Positions 7,324 through 16,384 of a DNA stretch of 58,852 nucleotides are shown here, piece by piece. Both the position numbers and the translations under genes were made by a program. This DNA is from Pelagibacterium sediminicola. Lineage in GTDB: Bacteria; Pseudomonadota; Alphaproteobacteria; Rhizobiales; Devosiaceae. How positions within the stretch are numbered: the stretch's first letter is position 1; each line of letters starts with the position of its first letter. A model generated the notes under the pieces. It was not told the origin of the DNA and searched no databases. It was given only the letters and a program-made list of their open reading frames with translations. The stretch lies in contig NZ_QMEL01000012.1 of NCBI RefSeq assembly GCF_003390885.1, forward strand, positions 1 through 58,852. The letters run 5' to 3'.

Positions 7324-9307
7324 GCTTGCCTCCCCGATGCGGTGCTCTGGCCCCTCGACCGGCATCGCTGCCTTCCGGCTGCTTGTCGTCCTCGCCGGCA
7401 AGGGGTTTGGGGTCAGAAGAGGGTGTACTCCTTGCCGTGTCTTTTTCAGCCGGCTTCAAGCCCAATTCCGCTGCGATCTCATCACCCGTGAGGATCCGAT
7501 CTTTCAGCAGTTTCTCTGTGAGGCTGAGCACGATAGCTTGGTCCGACTCGACGATGGCGATAGCCTTTTCGAGCAATGACCGCAGTTCCCGGTCGATCTC
7601 GTTGAGCAAAGTTGGATGGATCCGCGAGGATACTGCAGCATGGGAAACGAGTGCTTCTCCCAGACCCTGCGCCAGACGGGCGTCGAGCAACAATTCCGTT
7701 GCGCGTGCGAGATCATTCTGTGCACCCGCGTGGGGGCCGCTGCCGATGATAGTGTCGGCAGCCCGTCCCCCAAGCCCGATCATCACGATTTCCTCGATGA
7801 CCGCCCGATTGGGAATAATTGTGGGCAGGTGCGTTAGGGTTTGTCCCCCGCTCCTCCCCTCCGGCAAGATCGTGACACGTTCGAGCTTGTGACCAAGGCG
7901 AAGCGCAACGACGGCGTGGCCGATCTCGTGAATAGCGATGGCGCGCAGATCGCTCTCTGACCGCGTTTCCGCTGGTGTCAGTGCATCGATAAGATCATGC
8001 AGGAGCGGTTCACGGTCTTGGGTTCTGGCAAGACGCTGCGCCTCTTTCCATGACCCCTCAATCGTCGCCGGTGTTGCGCCAATCCCCAGCCTGGCAATGC
8101 GGGACAACTCGTCGCGCGGGATCATGCTGCCCGCAAAATAGTCGAGCAGCGAGAGCGCATCGGCCTCGCTTTCCGGCGGAAAGACGCTGAGCCTCTGCTC
8201 CAAGCGACCCGGCCGCACCAAGGCGCTATCAAGCCGCGTGTAGTAATTGGTTGCTCCAAGCAGCAATACCTTGCGATCTGACTTCCTGATCTGGTCGATT
8301 TGCGTCAGAAACATCGTAATAACGGGTGTCCACCACTCCCGTGCGCGATCATCAAGCGCTGCGCGATCGGGGATTGCGTCGATCTCGTCAAGGAACCCGA
8401 TTGCCGGAGCAGCCGCGAGCACGTCGTCAAAAAACCGCTTCAGATTCTTGACGACACCTCCGAGGTAACCGTCGCCGCTGGTGAACCACGAACCTACAGA
8501 GCTTTCGACAAAATTCCAGCCCGAGGTGACTGCAAGGCTATTGGCGATCAACGTCTTGCCGGTCCCTGGAGGACCCTCGAGAATGCCGTGGGCAAGACGA
8601 TCAGGCGACAGCGCGCCCGCCTGAACAGCAGCAAGGTCGGCTAGCATGTTGTCTGTCCATGCTCGGACGTCTTGTGTCAGCGGCAGCGTGTCGAGCGTGG
8701 GCACGGTGCCAGCTTTCGGATTTTCGAGCCGTGCGACGGCACGCTTGAGATTATCAACGCACTGCCGCGAGCTCGTGCCGGGACGCAGGCAAGCAAGGAC
8801 GATATTGAGATCAAGATTGGCATGCTCTTGTGTGACGCCACGAGCAACGCCCCGCGTGAGCTGACCAATCACCGCGCGCAACAATTCAGCGGTAAGCGCC
8901 GGGATGCGGACAAAAATATCAGCGCTTGCAAGCACTTCTTCTCTCAAAAAGTCATCAGGATTCTGACTGACAAACAGTACGCTCCGCCCTTGTTGGATAA
9001 TATCGAGCGCATCGAGCCCCACGCGTTCATATTTGCCACCCGACTTCCTCTGCTCGCTCGCTTCAACAATGAGCGGCGCCCGGTCCATCGACTTCAGCTC
9101 TTTTGCGATCGGCGAAATCCACGGTTCGGTGGGAACAGCAAAAATGAACAGACCGGGGTGCGTCTTCAGCGTTTTGCGCGCTGGTGCATCGAGTGCTTGC
9201 TGCAACGCAACCTCGGCGAGAATGCGCGCGGCGCTTTTTTGCGCCTCGTTTTCGGCTTGCGGGTCGTCATCCAGATCACCGCTATAAAGATCAAAAAACT
9301 TCGACAT
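7310..9307 (-). CDS. Soluble FtsH-like AAA+ ATPase / M41 zinc protease
   Basis: The 665-residue protein joins a divergent N-terminal region (1-200) to an AAA+ module with Walker A GPPGTGKT (245-252), Walker B FLDEID (305-310) and a second region of homology RPGRLEQRL (365-373). A peptidase M41 domain follows, with the zinc motif HEIGH (460-464) and a likely third ligand Asp532 in AGAQNDLARATEL. FtsH has this same layout but is membrane-anchored; no transmembrane segment is visible here. It should be a cytosolic ATP-dependent unfoldase-protease. The role is inferred only: it sits between a GIY-YIG gene and a recombinase and overlaps the latter. Confidence 0.88.
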   Translation of the reverse strand: MSKFFDLYSGDLDDDPQAENEAQKSAARILAEVALQQALDAPARKTLKTHPGLFIFAVPTEPWISPIAKELKSMDRAPLIVEASEQRKSGGKYERVGLDALDIIQQGRSVLFVSQNPDDFLREEVLASADIFVRIPALTAELLRAVIGQLTRGVARGVTQEHANLDLNIVLACLRPGTSSRQCVDNLKRAVARLENPKAGTVPTLDTLPLTQDVRAWTDNMLADLAAVQAGALSPDRLAHGILEGPPGTGKTLIANSLAVTSGWNFVESSVGSWFTSGDGYLGGVVKNLKRFFDDVLAAAPAIGFLDEIDAIPDRAALDDRAREWWTPVITMFLTQIDQIRKSDRKVLLLGATNYYTRLDSALVRPGRLEQRLSVFPPESEADALSLLDYFAGSMIPRDELSRIARLGIGATPATIEGSWKEAQRLARTQDREPLLHDLIDALTPAETRSESDLRAIAIHEIGHAVVALRLGHKLERVTILPEGRSGGQTLTHLPTIIPNRAVIEEIVMIGLGGRAADTIIGSGPHAGAQNDLARATELLLDARLAQGLGEALVSHAAVSSRIHPTLLNEIDRELRSLLEKAIAIVESDQAIVLSLTEKLLKDRILTGDEIAAELGLKPAEKDTARSTPSSDPKPLAGEDDKQPEGSDAGRGARAPHRGGKHGQL

Positions 9308-9386
9308 GAGACAATGCTCCTCTTGGCCCGAACCGACAAAGCCGGTTCGGAGCGCGAGATGAATGGGAATAAGAGAAGTCGTGGCG

Positions 9387-10646
9387 CTAAGCGGCGATCA
9401 GTGCCGACATATCCGGATCGTGCTCGCCTTCGACGGGCGTCCAAGACGACAAACGCCGGCCTTTGGAACCCGAACAGAACTGCGCTATCGCGGTGCCACT
9501 TGAGAAGAGAATGTCTTTCAAAGCGATATAGCTCTTGCCATCTGGTGCCAGACCGAGATGCCCGGAGTGAAGGAATGCTGCGCGCTTGAACAGGACCGAA
9601 GGGTCGGCGCTTGGCGCTGTCTCGAGCCTGACATCCGATCCCCGCAATAGAACCCAGCGATCATCAGCTTGCCTTGCTGCCAATGCGGTCATACCGCAAA
9701 ACTGGAGTTCGAGAACGTCACCGTCCGGAACTTCGTTGAAAGCGCGCTTGGGCGCTCTGGTGCCGGGCTCGGTCTGCGGCCCGGCAAGCGCCAGCCGCGG
9801 GCTGATTTGGTCAAACAGCATGTCATTGTGCCAAAGCGCGAGACAGACCTGACCGGCGAGCGCTTCAAGTTCAGAATAGCGCTGCGGGTCGACCGCAGGA
9901 CCTTCAGGCGCTTCGCTGTTTGTTGAGGTCAGCCCCGAAAGTGCGACGCGCGACCACAGGATGCGCTCGAGCGCTTTGGCATCGCGCGGTTCGAGCTGAT
10001 TGTTTCTGTCGGTGATCGCGACAATCGAGGTTACATTTTCAATCGGCTGGTTGCCCTGCCCAACCCGGGCGCCTGTATTGCCGCCGTAGCCGACGTAAAA
10101 TTCGTCACGGTTGAACAAAATATAGACCCCAGGTTTTTGCAATTCCGGGTTTTTTGCCAGCATCCGCCTTTCGCTTGCCGCAGCAACCAGGATCGCGGGG
10201 TGGAAGGCCGGCACCGGCAGGCTGAAGATCTTACGATCACCCGCATTGCTGCCACTCCCCGTGGGGGCGGGGGAGAGAGGTCCACTGGGTGCGCCATTCG
10301 TGGAATCCGATCCACGAGGGGCAGGAAACGCGTTCCGGCGCACGATTGAATGAGTATCAAGAATACCGCCATTGAGATCCAGAGTCAGAAGGCCGGCGCC
10401 AGCTAGGGCGAGGACAGCACCCGGAACGTCGATGTGGTACGGGATGGCGCGGACGAGATCGCCGATCGTTGCGCTGCCCGTCTCGTCGACAATTTCGAGA
10501 ATTGCGATCTGGATGGCAGCAGAGACACGCTCGTGCTGAACGACGCCATTAATGATCGCGGGGTGGGTAGAGGAGGTGCCGAGGGAAAAAGATTCGGCGA
10601 AGGACTTGTGCTGCGACTGCGCGCAGTTAAAAATAGAATCAACCAT
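9387..10646 (-). CDS. GIY-YIG domain protein with DUF4357-like C-terminus
   Basis: From the ATG at 10646 (MVDSIFNCAQ; GAAAGG lies upstream) the protein has 419 residues. A winged-helix-like segment (about 40-100) and a Pro/Gly/Ser linker precede a GIY-YIG nuclease fold: PGVYILF (172-178), FYVGYGGN (183-190), Arg194 and Glu227, matching the usual catalytic Arg and Glu. The C-terminus (YIALKDILFSSGTAIAQFCSG … SSWTPVEG) resembles DUF4357, often attached to such nucleases. It heads a minus-strand unit with the AAA/M41 protease (79 bp gap) and the recombinase. It may cut or sense DNA; no target is visible. An upstream ATG at 10748 would add 34 residues. Confidence 0.72.
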   Translation of the reverse strand: MVDSIFNCAQSQHKSFAESFSLGTSSTHPAIINGVVQHERVSAAIQIAILEIVDETGSATIGDLVRAIPYHIDVPGAVLALAGAGLLTLDLNGGILDTHSIVRRNAFPAPRGSDSTNGAPSGPLSPAPTGSGSNAGDRKIFSLPVPAFHPAILVAAASERRMLAKNPELQKPGVYILFNRDEFYVGYGGNTGARVGQGNQPIENVTSIVAITDRNNQLEPRDAKALERILWSRVALSGLTSTNSEAPEGPAVDPQRYSELEALAGQVCLALWHNDMLFDQISPRLALAGPQTEPGTRAPKRAFNEVPDGDVLELQFCGMTALAARQADDRWVLLRGSDVRLETAPSADPSVLFKRAAFLHSGHLGLAPDGKSYIALKDILFSSGTAIAQFCSGSKGRRLSSWTPVEGEHDPDMSALIAA

Positions 10647-10748
10647 AGTATGCTTGCACCTTTCAAGCTTGCTGTGGCCAGGCCGGTGTGGGTGCTCGTA
10701 ACACCCGCAACGGCCGCCCCCATTCAAGGGGAGGCCTATCGCCCACAA

Positions 10749-11206
10749 TTAAGCGACATGGCAATCAAATAGCCTAAGTGATCTGCAAGTTCAATATGTG
10801 GATTTTATTTTGTAGCCGCATGGTTAACGATGGGCTCTCGCTTTTATCTGCTTTCACGTAGTATGTAATACTGTAGAGAGTGCCGAAACGACTTTGGGTG
10901 AACTTTCGCGTGTCGGATGCGGCTCCCTCTGAGGCTTGGAATCGTTGAGGATCGGCGATAACGCCAGCCGCGCCCCACGCTCTGTGCGGGGTCGAAACAC
11001 ACAGCATTAATGGCCGCTGGTTGAATAAATATCTAAATGGCCTATAAGGAGCGCGCAGCTTTCACAGCTTCCCGCAGCGCATGCCGTGCTTCGCTCTAAA
11101 TCAGATTCGATAATCGGCGCGCCCTATATCGGCATTTATTGCCGTAATAACGACCGCATAGTCTGGACAGCTGGCAGCATAGCTTGGACGCCGGCCTTGT
11201 CATCTT
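10749..11206. other. Intergenic region with a weak minus-strand frame
   Basis: AT-richer spacer between the recombinase cassette and the symporter gene. A minus-strand frame at 10774-11007 reads VIADPQRFQASEGAASDT and resembles, with identical spacing, VISEPQRIQAFDSAETDT near 21220-21290; this may be a shared remnant (see findings). The rest shows no recognisable gene or RNA. The promoter of the symporter is presumably between 11050 and 11230. Confidence 0.4.
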
Positions 11207-11242
11207 GTGTCCCACTGCGCGGCATTGAATATGAATAGGCAC

Positions 11243-12880
11243 ATGCATCTTCAGCAACTAGGAACTCCGCTCACCCTTTTCCTTCTTTTGCTTTTCTTCG
11301 GGGTGACGTTCATCATCTCGCTCTCGATCGGTAAAAAGCGCGAGAACGCCGACAACTATATGACCGCCGGCAACCGCGTCGGGTTCGGCGTCTCGGCCGC
11401 CTCCATGACTGCCACCTGGATTTGGGCTTCTTCGCTCTACGCCTCGGCGACGTCGGGCTACACCTATGGCGTTTCCGGCCCGATACATTATGGGCTATGG
11501 GGCGCGCTCATGATCCTGTTCATCTATCCGTTCGGGAAGCGCATCCGGTCCCTCGCCCCCGAGGCGCACTCTCTTGCTGAAATCCTCCATGCCCGCCACG
11601 GACGATCAAGCCAACTCATCCTGGCCGGTTCAAACGTGCTCGGAAGCGTACTGAGTCTGACCTCAAACTTTATCGCAGGGGGCGCGCTGATCGCCATGCT
11701 GTCGCCGCTGTCCTTTTCGACCGGCATCGCGATCATTGCGACGGGCATTCTGCTCTATACCCTGTGGTCCGGACTTCGCGCTTCGATACTCACTGACTTT
11801 GTTCAGGTTTGTGCCATGCTCGGTGCGGTCATGATCATCGTTCCTGCGGTATTTTTCCTGGCAGGCGGACCGGCCATCTTCGAGACCGGCGCGGTCAACC
11901 TGACCCCCCAGCAGCAAAGTTTCTTTTCGTCGGACGCGTTCTTCAACCAGGGCGCACCGTACATCGCGGCGGTTCTGGCCTATGCAATCGGCAACCAGAC
12001 GATCGCCCAGCGCCTGTTCGCGGTTCGCCAGGACATGATCAAACCTACCTTTATCACTGCGACAGTGGGCTATGGCGCTACTGTGATCGGCGTCGGGATG
12101 CTTGGGGTTCTGGCCCTCTATCTGGGCATCGAACCAGTGGGAGGGGACGCTAACAATCTCGTCCCGCAATTGGCGTCGAGCTACCTCAGCATCGGGCTGC
12201 TTTGCATCTTCTTTCTGATGATCATCGGCTCGTTGGCCTCAACCGCGGATTCCGATCTTTCCGCCCTGTCCTCCATCGTCATGACCGACATCTACGGGCG
12301 AAATGTCGCCGATGGGGATGCAAACCCGCGGCTGATGCTCCTAATTGGTCGGCTCACCATGGTTGCCGCGACTGGACTTGCGATGTTTTTTGCCAGCAAC
12401 CAGTTCGACATCCTCGAACTGCTGGTCCTCGTTGGGGCCATCTGGGGCGCGCTCGTCTTCCCGGTGATTGCCAGCTTCTACTGGAACAAGGTCACGAACA
12501 TGGCCTTTACGGTGTCAGTCCTCGCAGCCCTTGCGATCTTTTTCCCTGTCCGCTTTGAATTTATCGAACTGCAAGGGTGGACCGCGCTGGTGAGCGATCT
12601 GCTGGCGTCGGTCGGCGTCGGTGTGATTGCGGGCCTGATGGCGTTCGGGTTTTTCGGGGCAATCATTGGCCGCACTGTCGGCATCGTCGTCGCAATTGCC
12701 GTGCTGCCGTTCGGCCTTGGCTTTCTACACACCTATCCAATTCTGAGCGCCTCGCTGCTGGCTTACGCCGTAAGCGCCATTCTGTGTGTTGCCTTGTCGT
12801 TCACGAACACAAAGCTGTTCGACTTTTCGACCATCAAACAGAAGGCTAGCAACTTCGATGACAGGCCAGCCACCACCTGA
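11243..12880 (+). CDS. Sodium:solute symporter (SSS family, DUR3/urea-transporter-like)
   Basis: This inner-membrane carrier of about 545 residues has some 13-15 hydrophobic segments. It uses the sodium gradient to import a small solute. The YMTAGNRVGFGVSAASMTATWIWASSLYASATSGYTYG opening and the IGSLASTADSDLSALSSIVMTDIYGR block are typical of SSS carriers of the DUR3/putative urea group; the substrate cannot be read from sequence. Starts at GTG 11207 and ATG 11231 are also possible; 11243 has AGG seven bases before it. It is followed after 12 bp by a small membrane protein that probably belongs to it. Confidence 0.88.
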   Translation: MHLQQLGTPLTLFLLLLFFGVTFIISLSIGKKRENADNYMTAGNRVGFGVSAASMTATWIWASSLYASATSGYTYGVSGPIHYGLWGALMILFIYPFGKRIRSLAPEAHSLAEILHARHGRSSQLILAGSNVLGSVLSLTSNFIAGGALIAMLSPLSFSTGIAIIATGILLYTLWSGLRASILTDFVQVCAMLGAVMIIVPAVFFLAGGPAIFETGAVNLTPQQQSFFSSDAFFNQGAPYIAAVLAYAIGNQTIAQRLFAVRQDMIKPTFITATVGYGATVIGVGMLGVLALYLGIEPVGGDANNLVPQLASSYLSIGLLCIFFLMIIGSLASTADSDLSALSSIVMTDIYGRNVADGDANPRLMLLIGRLTMVAATGLAMFFASNQFDILELLVLVGAIWGALVFPVIASFYWNKVTNMAFTVSVLAALAIFFPVRFEFIELQGWTALVSDLLASVGVGVIAGLMAFGFFGAIIGRTVGIVVAIAVLPFGLGFLHTYPILSASLLAYAVSAILCVALSFTNTKLFDFSTIKQKASNFDDRPATT

Positions 12881-12892
12881 AGGAGACCTTAA

Positions 12893-13024
12893 ATGTCGCC
12901 CATGTTTCTGACTGTATACGTCCTGATGTGGCCCGTCCTTGTGGCAGGCGTCCTGTTTGTACTGGTTCGCGCTTTCAGTCGCGAATGGCGCAAAGCCAGG
13001 AAAGAAGGGCGGACGCTCGTATAA
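12893..13024 (+). CDS. Small transporter subunit (43-residue membrane protein)
   Basis: A 43-residue frame (MSPMFLTVYVLMWPVLVAGV … REWRKARKEGRTLV) begins 12 bp after the symporter stop behind an excellent ribosome site (GAAGGAG, then ACCTTAA, then ATG). It has one transmembrane helix and a basic tail. The pattern LTxYVLxWP … R.ARxEGRxL is that of the small proteins commonly found directly after SSS-type symporters and annotated as putative transporter small subunits. It is probably an accessory subunit of the upstream carrier, in the same operon. Confidence 0.82.
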   Translation: MSPMFLTVYVLMWPVLVAGVLFVLVRAFSREWRKARKEGRTLV

Positions 13025-13035
13025 CCCACGAACCA

Positions 13036-13063
13036 GATCGGGCCGGGATTTTCCGGCCCGATC
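13036..13063 (+). terminator. Hairpin after the symporter operon
   Basis: GATCGGGCCGG and its exact inverse CCGGCCCGATC are separated by six bases, 11 bp after the small-subunit stop. No clear U-run follows, so it could end transcription weakly or protect the 3' end. Confidence 0.6.
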
Positions 13064-13290
13064 ACCCGCCTGGCGTAGGGGCTTGCCCGCAGGCCGGCTG
13101 GGCACTGAAGCGTCTTCGTCCTATTCCTACTCGCCGGCCTTGTATCGCCGCCAAAGCTCGCGCCTGACCCGGCGCCACCGATACCTATCAACACACAATC
13201 ACTGGGTTACTGTCCAAAAGGGCCGAATTATTTTGCGAGGCGGAACGCATCCGTGATCGCCTGGCCGAGATCAAGAACGACATCGGTGCT

Positions 13291-13635
13291 TTGGACCGGA
13301 CGCTTAGTGCACTTGGATACAGCGGCGATCTGGATGCTGCTATGCCGCGGCAGAAACGGGAGGTCGTTTTCGGGCGCGGCGAGTTGACGAACGGCATACT
13401 GACCGAACTTCGACACGCCGAGGAGCCAATGGGCAGCCGCGATGTAGCCCGCGGGCTGATTACCCTACGCTGCGACGACGCCAGGGACCGGAAGTACCTG
13501 ACTGAACTGACGCGGCGGGTCAGTAAGGCGCTTCGCAACCTCAAGCAGGAGGGCGTGGTGCATTCATCCCCCGACAACCGAGGGAACCTCTATTGGGAAA
13601 TACTGCGGCGAAATGGAAAACCACATGAAACCTGA
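13291..13635 (+). CDS. Hypothetical coiled-coil/winged-helix protein, start degraded
   Basis: From TTG 13291 the frame encodes 114 residues (LGYSGDLDAAMPRQKREVVF … RVSKALRNLKQEGVV). The same frame extends upstream without stop to 13168 as TYQHTITGLLSKRAELFCEAERIRDRLAEIKNDI, which looks like the true N-terminal coiled coil, but no ATG, GTG or TTG is present there. The normal start therefore seems mutated, and the gene is either dead or uses a shortened protein. The C-terminal part resembles a small winged helix (MGSRDVARGL). Function is unknown; related proteins occur in rhizobial accessory regions. Confidence 0.55.
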   Translation: MDRTLSALGYSGDLDAAMPRQKREVVFGRGELTNGILTELRHAEEPMGSRDVARGLITLRCDDARDRKYLTELTRRVSKALRNLKQEGVVHSSPDNRGNLYWEILRRNGKPHET

Positions 13636-13663
13636 GTGATCGGTTTCCCGCCCACTCTGTCAT

Positions 13664-14005
13664 CTATGGCTCGAAAGCGTCTTTGGGAGGATCTTCGAAA
13701 TCGAAATCCTCGTCGTCGGACGGGTTCAATAAGGGTGTATTGACCGAACTCGAGATTTCAGCGACCTGAACTTCTTCCTCGAGTATCCGATAATCGTAGC
13801 GGTAGCCGTTTCGTATGAGCCGACGCAGCCCCGGAATTGGCAAGGCTTCATCGGGGAAGCCAGCTTCTGGAAACCTTGCGAGGTCGCGCTTGACCGCCCT
13901 CACCCCCATCAGGAAACGCTGAGAGGCTCCTTGACTGTGTTGCCTGAGATAAGCCGCTTCCTGACGCACGTAATCGGAAGCTTTTGTGGAAAGACGAACC
14001 TTCAT
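13664..14005 (-). CDS. RelE/ParE-type toxin
   Basis: This protein of about 113 residues has the ParE/RelE plasmid-stabilisation fold pattern: VRLSTKASDYVRQEAAYLRQ, a central segment GLRRLIRNGYRYDYRILEEEVQVAEI, then an unusual acidic tail (PSDDEDFDFEDPP). Such toxins block gyrase or cut mRNA; which applies here is not known. Its ATG shares one base with the antitoxin stop (TGATG at 14007-14003), giving the expected antitoxin-first operon. The acidic tail is longer than in most relatives. Confidence 0.78.
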   Translation of the reverse strand: MKVRLSTKASDYVRQEAAYLRQHSQGASQRFLMGVRAVKRDLARFPEAGFPDEALPIPGLRRLIRNGYRYDYRILEEEVQVAEISSSVNTPLLNPSDDEDFDFEDPPKDAFEP

Positions 14006-14265
14006 CAAGCGGCGCTACCGCGAACGATCTGCTCGACTTGAGCGATGACGTCGTCCATGTCCTCGTATTCGCCCTTGTCTAACTGTTCGAGACCTTCGGC
14101 CACGTTCAGGATTTCTTGTCCTTCACCGGCGAGGTACAGGCGCATGGCACGAACCATCACCCAACTCCGGGTGCGGTCCGAAATCGTTGCAATTCGCTCG
14201 ATCGACTCCAGAATCTCCACGGGAAGACGCAGGGTGATGGGATCAGAAAGCTGCTGTTTGGACAT
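14005..14265 (-). CDS. RHH/CopG-type antitoxin
   Basis: The 86-residue protein opens MSKQQLSDPITLRLPVEILESIERIA, a ribbon-helix-helix DNA-binding segment, followed by RTRSWVMVRAMRLYLAGEGQEIL and a C-terminal acidic helix likely to wrap the toxin. The ATG at 14265 is chosen over an upstream one because AGGAGAAGAACG precedes it. It probably represses its own operon. It lies first in the pair and overlaps the toxin start. Confidence 0.8.
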   Translation of the reverse strand: MSKQQLSDPITLRLPVEILESIERIATISDRTRSWVMVRAMRLYLAGEGQEILNVAEGLEQLDKGEYEDMDDVIAQVEQIVRGSAA

Positions 14266-14315
14266 CGTTCTTCTCCTGACAATGAGAATACATAGTATTA
14301 CAAAAATCATAAAAA

Positions 14316-14590
14316 TCAAGTATTATCAGTCCTGAGGATGGCTCGTCCGGATTCAATGACCTTGCCACCTCGCTGCCAGTATCCCCTCCAGATGCCAGAG
14401 AAGGTACTCCACGCCGCATAGGCAAGCAGGAGCATGAACTGGTGCCCGTTTGGAATGCGGCGGGCGTCTTCCCGCCAAGCCATCTCGGCGGCGTAACGAT
14501 CCAGGTATTTATCGGCGATGTGATGATAGACGCCGATCTCGGCTCGCCGCATTCTCGAGAAGAACGATTCGGCCTCCTGCGCGGCGGGTC
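14316..14590 (-). pseudogene. IS1595-family (ISXO2-like) transposase, 3' remnant
   Basis: The minus strand encodes EAESFFSRMRRAEIGVYHHIADKYLDRYAAEMAWREDARRIPNG … GYWQRGG, the C-terminal end of ISXO2-like transposases, whose relatives carry SRMRRAEIG and end in GYWQR. The catalytic front half is missing. It abuts the truncated TRAP permease gene, so two broken genes meet here. Confidence 0.7.
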
Positions 14591-14627
14591 AGGTAGACCG
14601 CCGCGCGGAGGACTTTGTTGGATCCGC

Positions 14628-15191
14628 TCAGACTAGAATGATCAGCGACAGCAGGATGCAATAGGCGGCCAGGAAAACTCCGGTCCAGCCAAGGCTACGC
14701 TCGAGAGGTATTTTGGCAATCGAGCAAGCCAGCATCAGCGATATCCCATAGGGCGGCGTGATCTTGCCAATCGACAGTGTCATGACCACCAACAGACCAA
14801 GCTTGACCGGGTCAATACCGAGGCTCAGTGCAATCGGGCTGAGGACAGGGACGAAGATAAGCATGGCTGGCGCCGGATCGAGGAATGTGCCTAGTATGAG
14901 AAAAATGGCTGCTACAAGGAACATGAACGCCGTCGGATTTACCGAGAAGGTGTTGATCGCGGCGCTGACGGCACCCAAAATATCGTAGTACGTCAACAGC
15001 CAGCCAAAGATCGTTGCGGCGCCGACGCAAAGCATGACGGCCGCACTCAAAACTCCAGTCTGCACTGCAGTCTCGTAGAGCGCCTTGATGGTCAGGTTAC
15101 GGTAGAAGAAGACACCTAGTAGCACGATGTACAATGCGCCAATCGCCGCCGCTTCGTAACCGCCAAGCCCACCCCGTCTGGTGACGGCTGC
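14628..15191 (-). pseudogene. TRAP transporter large permease (DctM-like), C-terminal fragment
   Basis: About 185 codons remain of a normal DctM protein of roughly 425 residues. The frame (RRGGLGGYEAAAIGALYIVLLGVFFYR … FLILGTFLDPAPAMLIFVPVL … IGKITPPYGISLML) has the late transmembrane segments and the conserved T-PP-G motif. The 5' part is lost where the second IS66 element begins near 15192. No small permease or binding protein is nearby, so the transporter is dead. Confidence 0.85.
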
Positions 15192-15526
15192 CTGTGAGCG
15201 ATATCGACATCCCAGTGTTAGTGATGGGTGTCATGTTCTATGTCTGCGACTATGCCTGGGGATAGAAGTTTCCATCTGATCGAGGCAGTGTCCGATCGGA
15301 TGGAGGGTGCGCCGGTTGCGCAGCGACGTCGGTGGTCCGATGCGTTCAAAGCCGAGATGGTTGCACGCTGTCTGGAGCCTGGGACCAATGTGTCGGCCCT
15401 TGCGCGCGAGATCGGGATTTCGCCGTCGCAGTTGTTTGGCTGGCGCACCTGTCAACGGGCGCCGAAGTTTCCGCAAAAGTGGGCGTTTAAAAATCCCTGG
15501 TTTGCAGCGGTGAGAGGGACGGGTCA

Positions 15527-16384
15527 TCAGCCCTGATCTTGATCGTGTTTCTCTTTGGCTGATGGCCGACCGCGCCGTTTCGGCGGGTTAGGGGTGATGT
15601 GAGAGGTGGTTCTCATGGTGTCGGGAAGCAGGCTGGCGTGCTGACGCATGCGATAGCTTGACCCTTCGATCTGAACCACGACGGCATGATGGAGCAGCCG
15701 GTCGAGGAGCGCCGTGGCCACGACCGGGTCGCCGAAGACTTCACCCCATTCGGCGAATCCGCGGTTGGAGGTGAGGATCATGGCGCCCTTTTCGTATCTG
15801 GCATTGACCAGTTGGAAGAACAGATTGCCGCCGCCGGGCGTCACCGGGAGATAGCCGATTTCATCGACCACGAGCAGTGAACACCGACACAGGAAGCGGA
15901 TCTTTTCGCGCAATGTGCCTTCGCGCTCGGCCTTGGCCAGGATGGCGACCAGGTCGGCCAGAGGTATGAAGTAGACGCTCTTGCCGGCGCGCACGGCCTC
16001 GACAGCCAGCGCCGTGGCCAGATGGCTTTTTCCCGTGCCTGGTGGACCGAGCAGATGAACCACCTCGGCGCGATCGATGAAGTCCAGCCCCGCGAGCGCC
16101 ATGATGCGGTTGCGGTCGAGCGAAGGCTGGAAGGAGAAGTCGAACCCTGCAATGGTTTTGACCACCGGCAGCCGGGCCATGCGCAGAGCGGCCTTGATCC
16201 TGCGGTTTTCTCGAAGGAAAAGCTCCTCGGTGAGCAGAACGTCGATGGCCTCGATGCCATCGATCTGACCCTGCTCGATCTGACGCAGAGTAGCGTCGAG
16301 CATTTCCAGGGCACGGGGCATTTTAAGGCCCACCAGACTGTGACGGATATTGTCGACGCGCGCGGAGGATGTGGATAGCGTCAT
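15527..16384 (-). CDS. istB: IS21 helper ATPase IstB
   Basis: This 285-residue AAA+ DnaA/DnaC-like ATPase assists IstA in target capture. Walker A is GPPGTGKSHLA (about 114-124), Walker B LLVVDEIGYLP (about 168-178), and a conserved EWGEVFGDPVVATALLDRLLHHA block follows. The ATG at 16384 overlaps the istA stop (ATGA), as in other IS21 elements. Full length for the family, with a short basic C-terminal tail (PKRRGRPSAKEK). Confidence 0.94.
   Translation of the reverse strand: MTLSTSSARVDNIRHSLVGLKMPRALEMLDATLRQIEQGQIDGIEAIDVLLTEELFLRENRRIKAALRMARLPVVKTIAGFDFSFQPSLDRNRIMALAGLDFIDRAEVVHLLGPPGTGKSHLATALAVEAVRAGKSVYFIPLADLVAILAKAEREGTLREKIRFLCRCSLLVVDEIGYLPVTPGGGNLFFQLVNARYEKGAMILTSNRGFAEWGEVFGDPVVATALLDRLLHHAVVVQIEGSSYRMRQHASLLPDTMRTTSHITPNPPKRRGRPSAKEKHDQDQG

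Noticed and set aside
9166-9444. Small gene between the AAA/M41 and GIY-YIG genes
   Set aside because: The frame overlaps both gene ends, is Arg/Lys-rich without family signs, and lacks a ribosome site.
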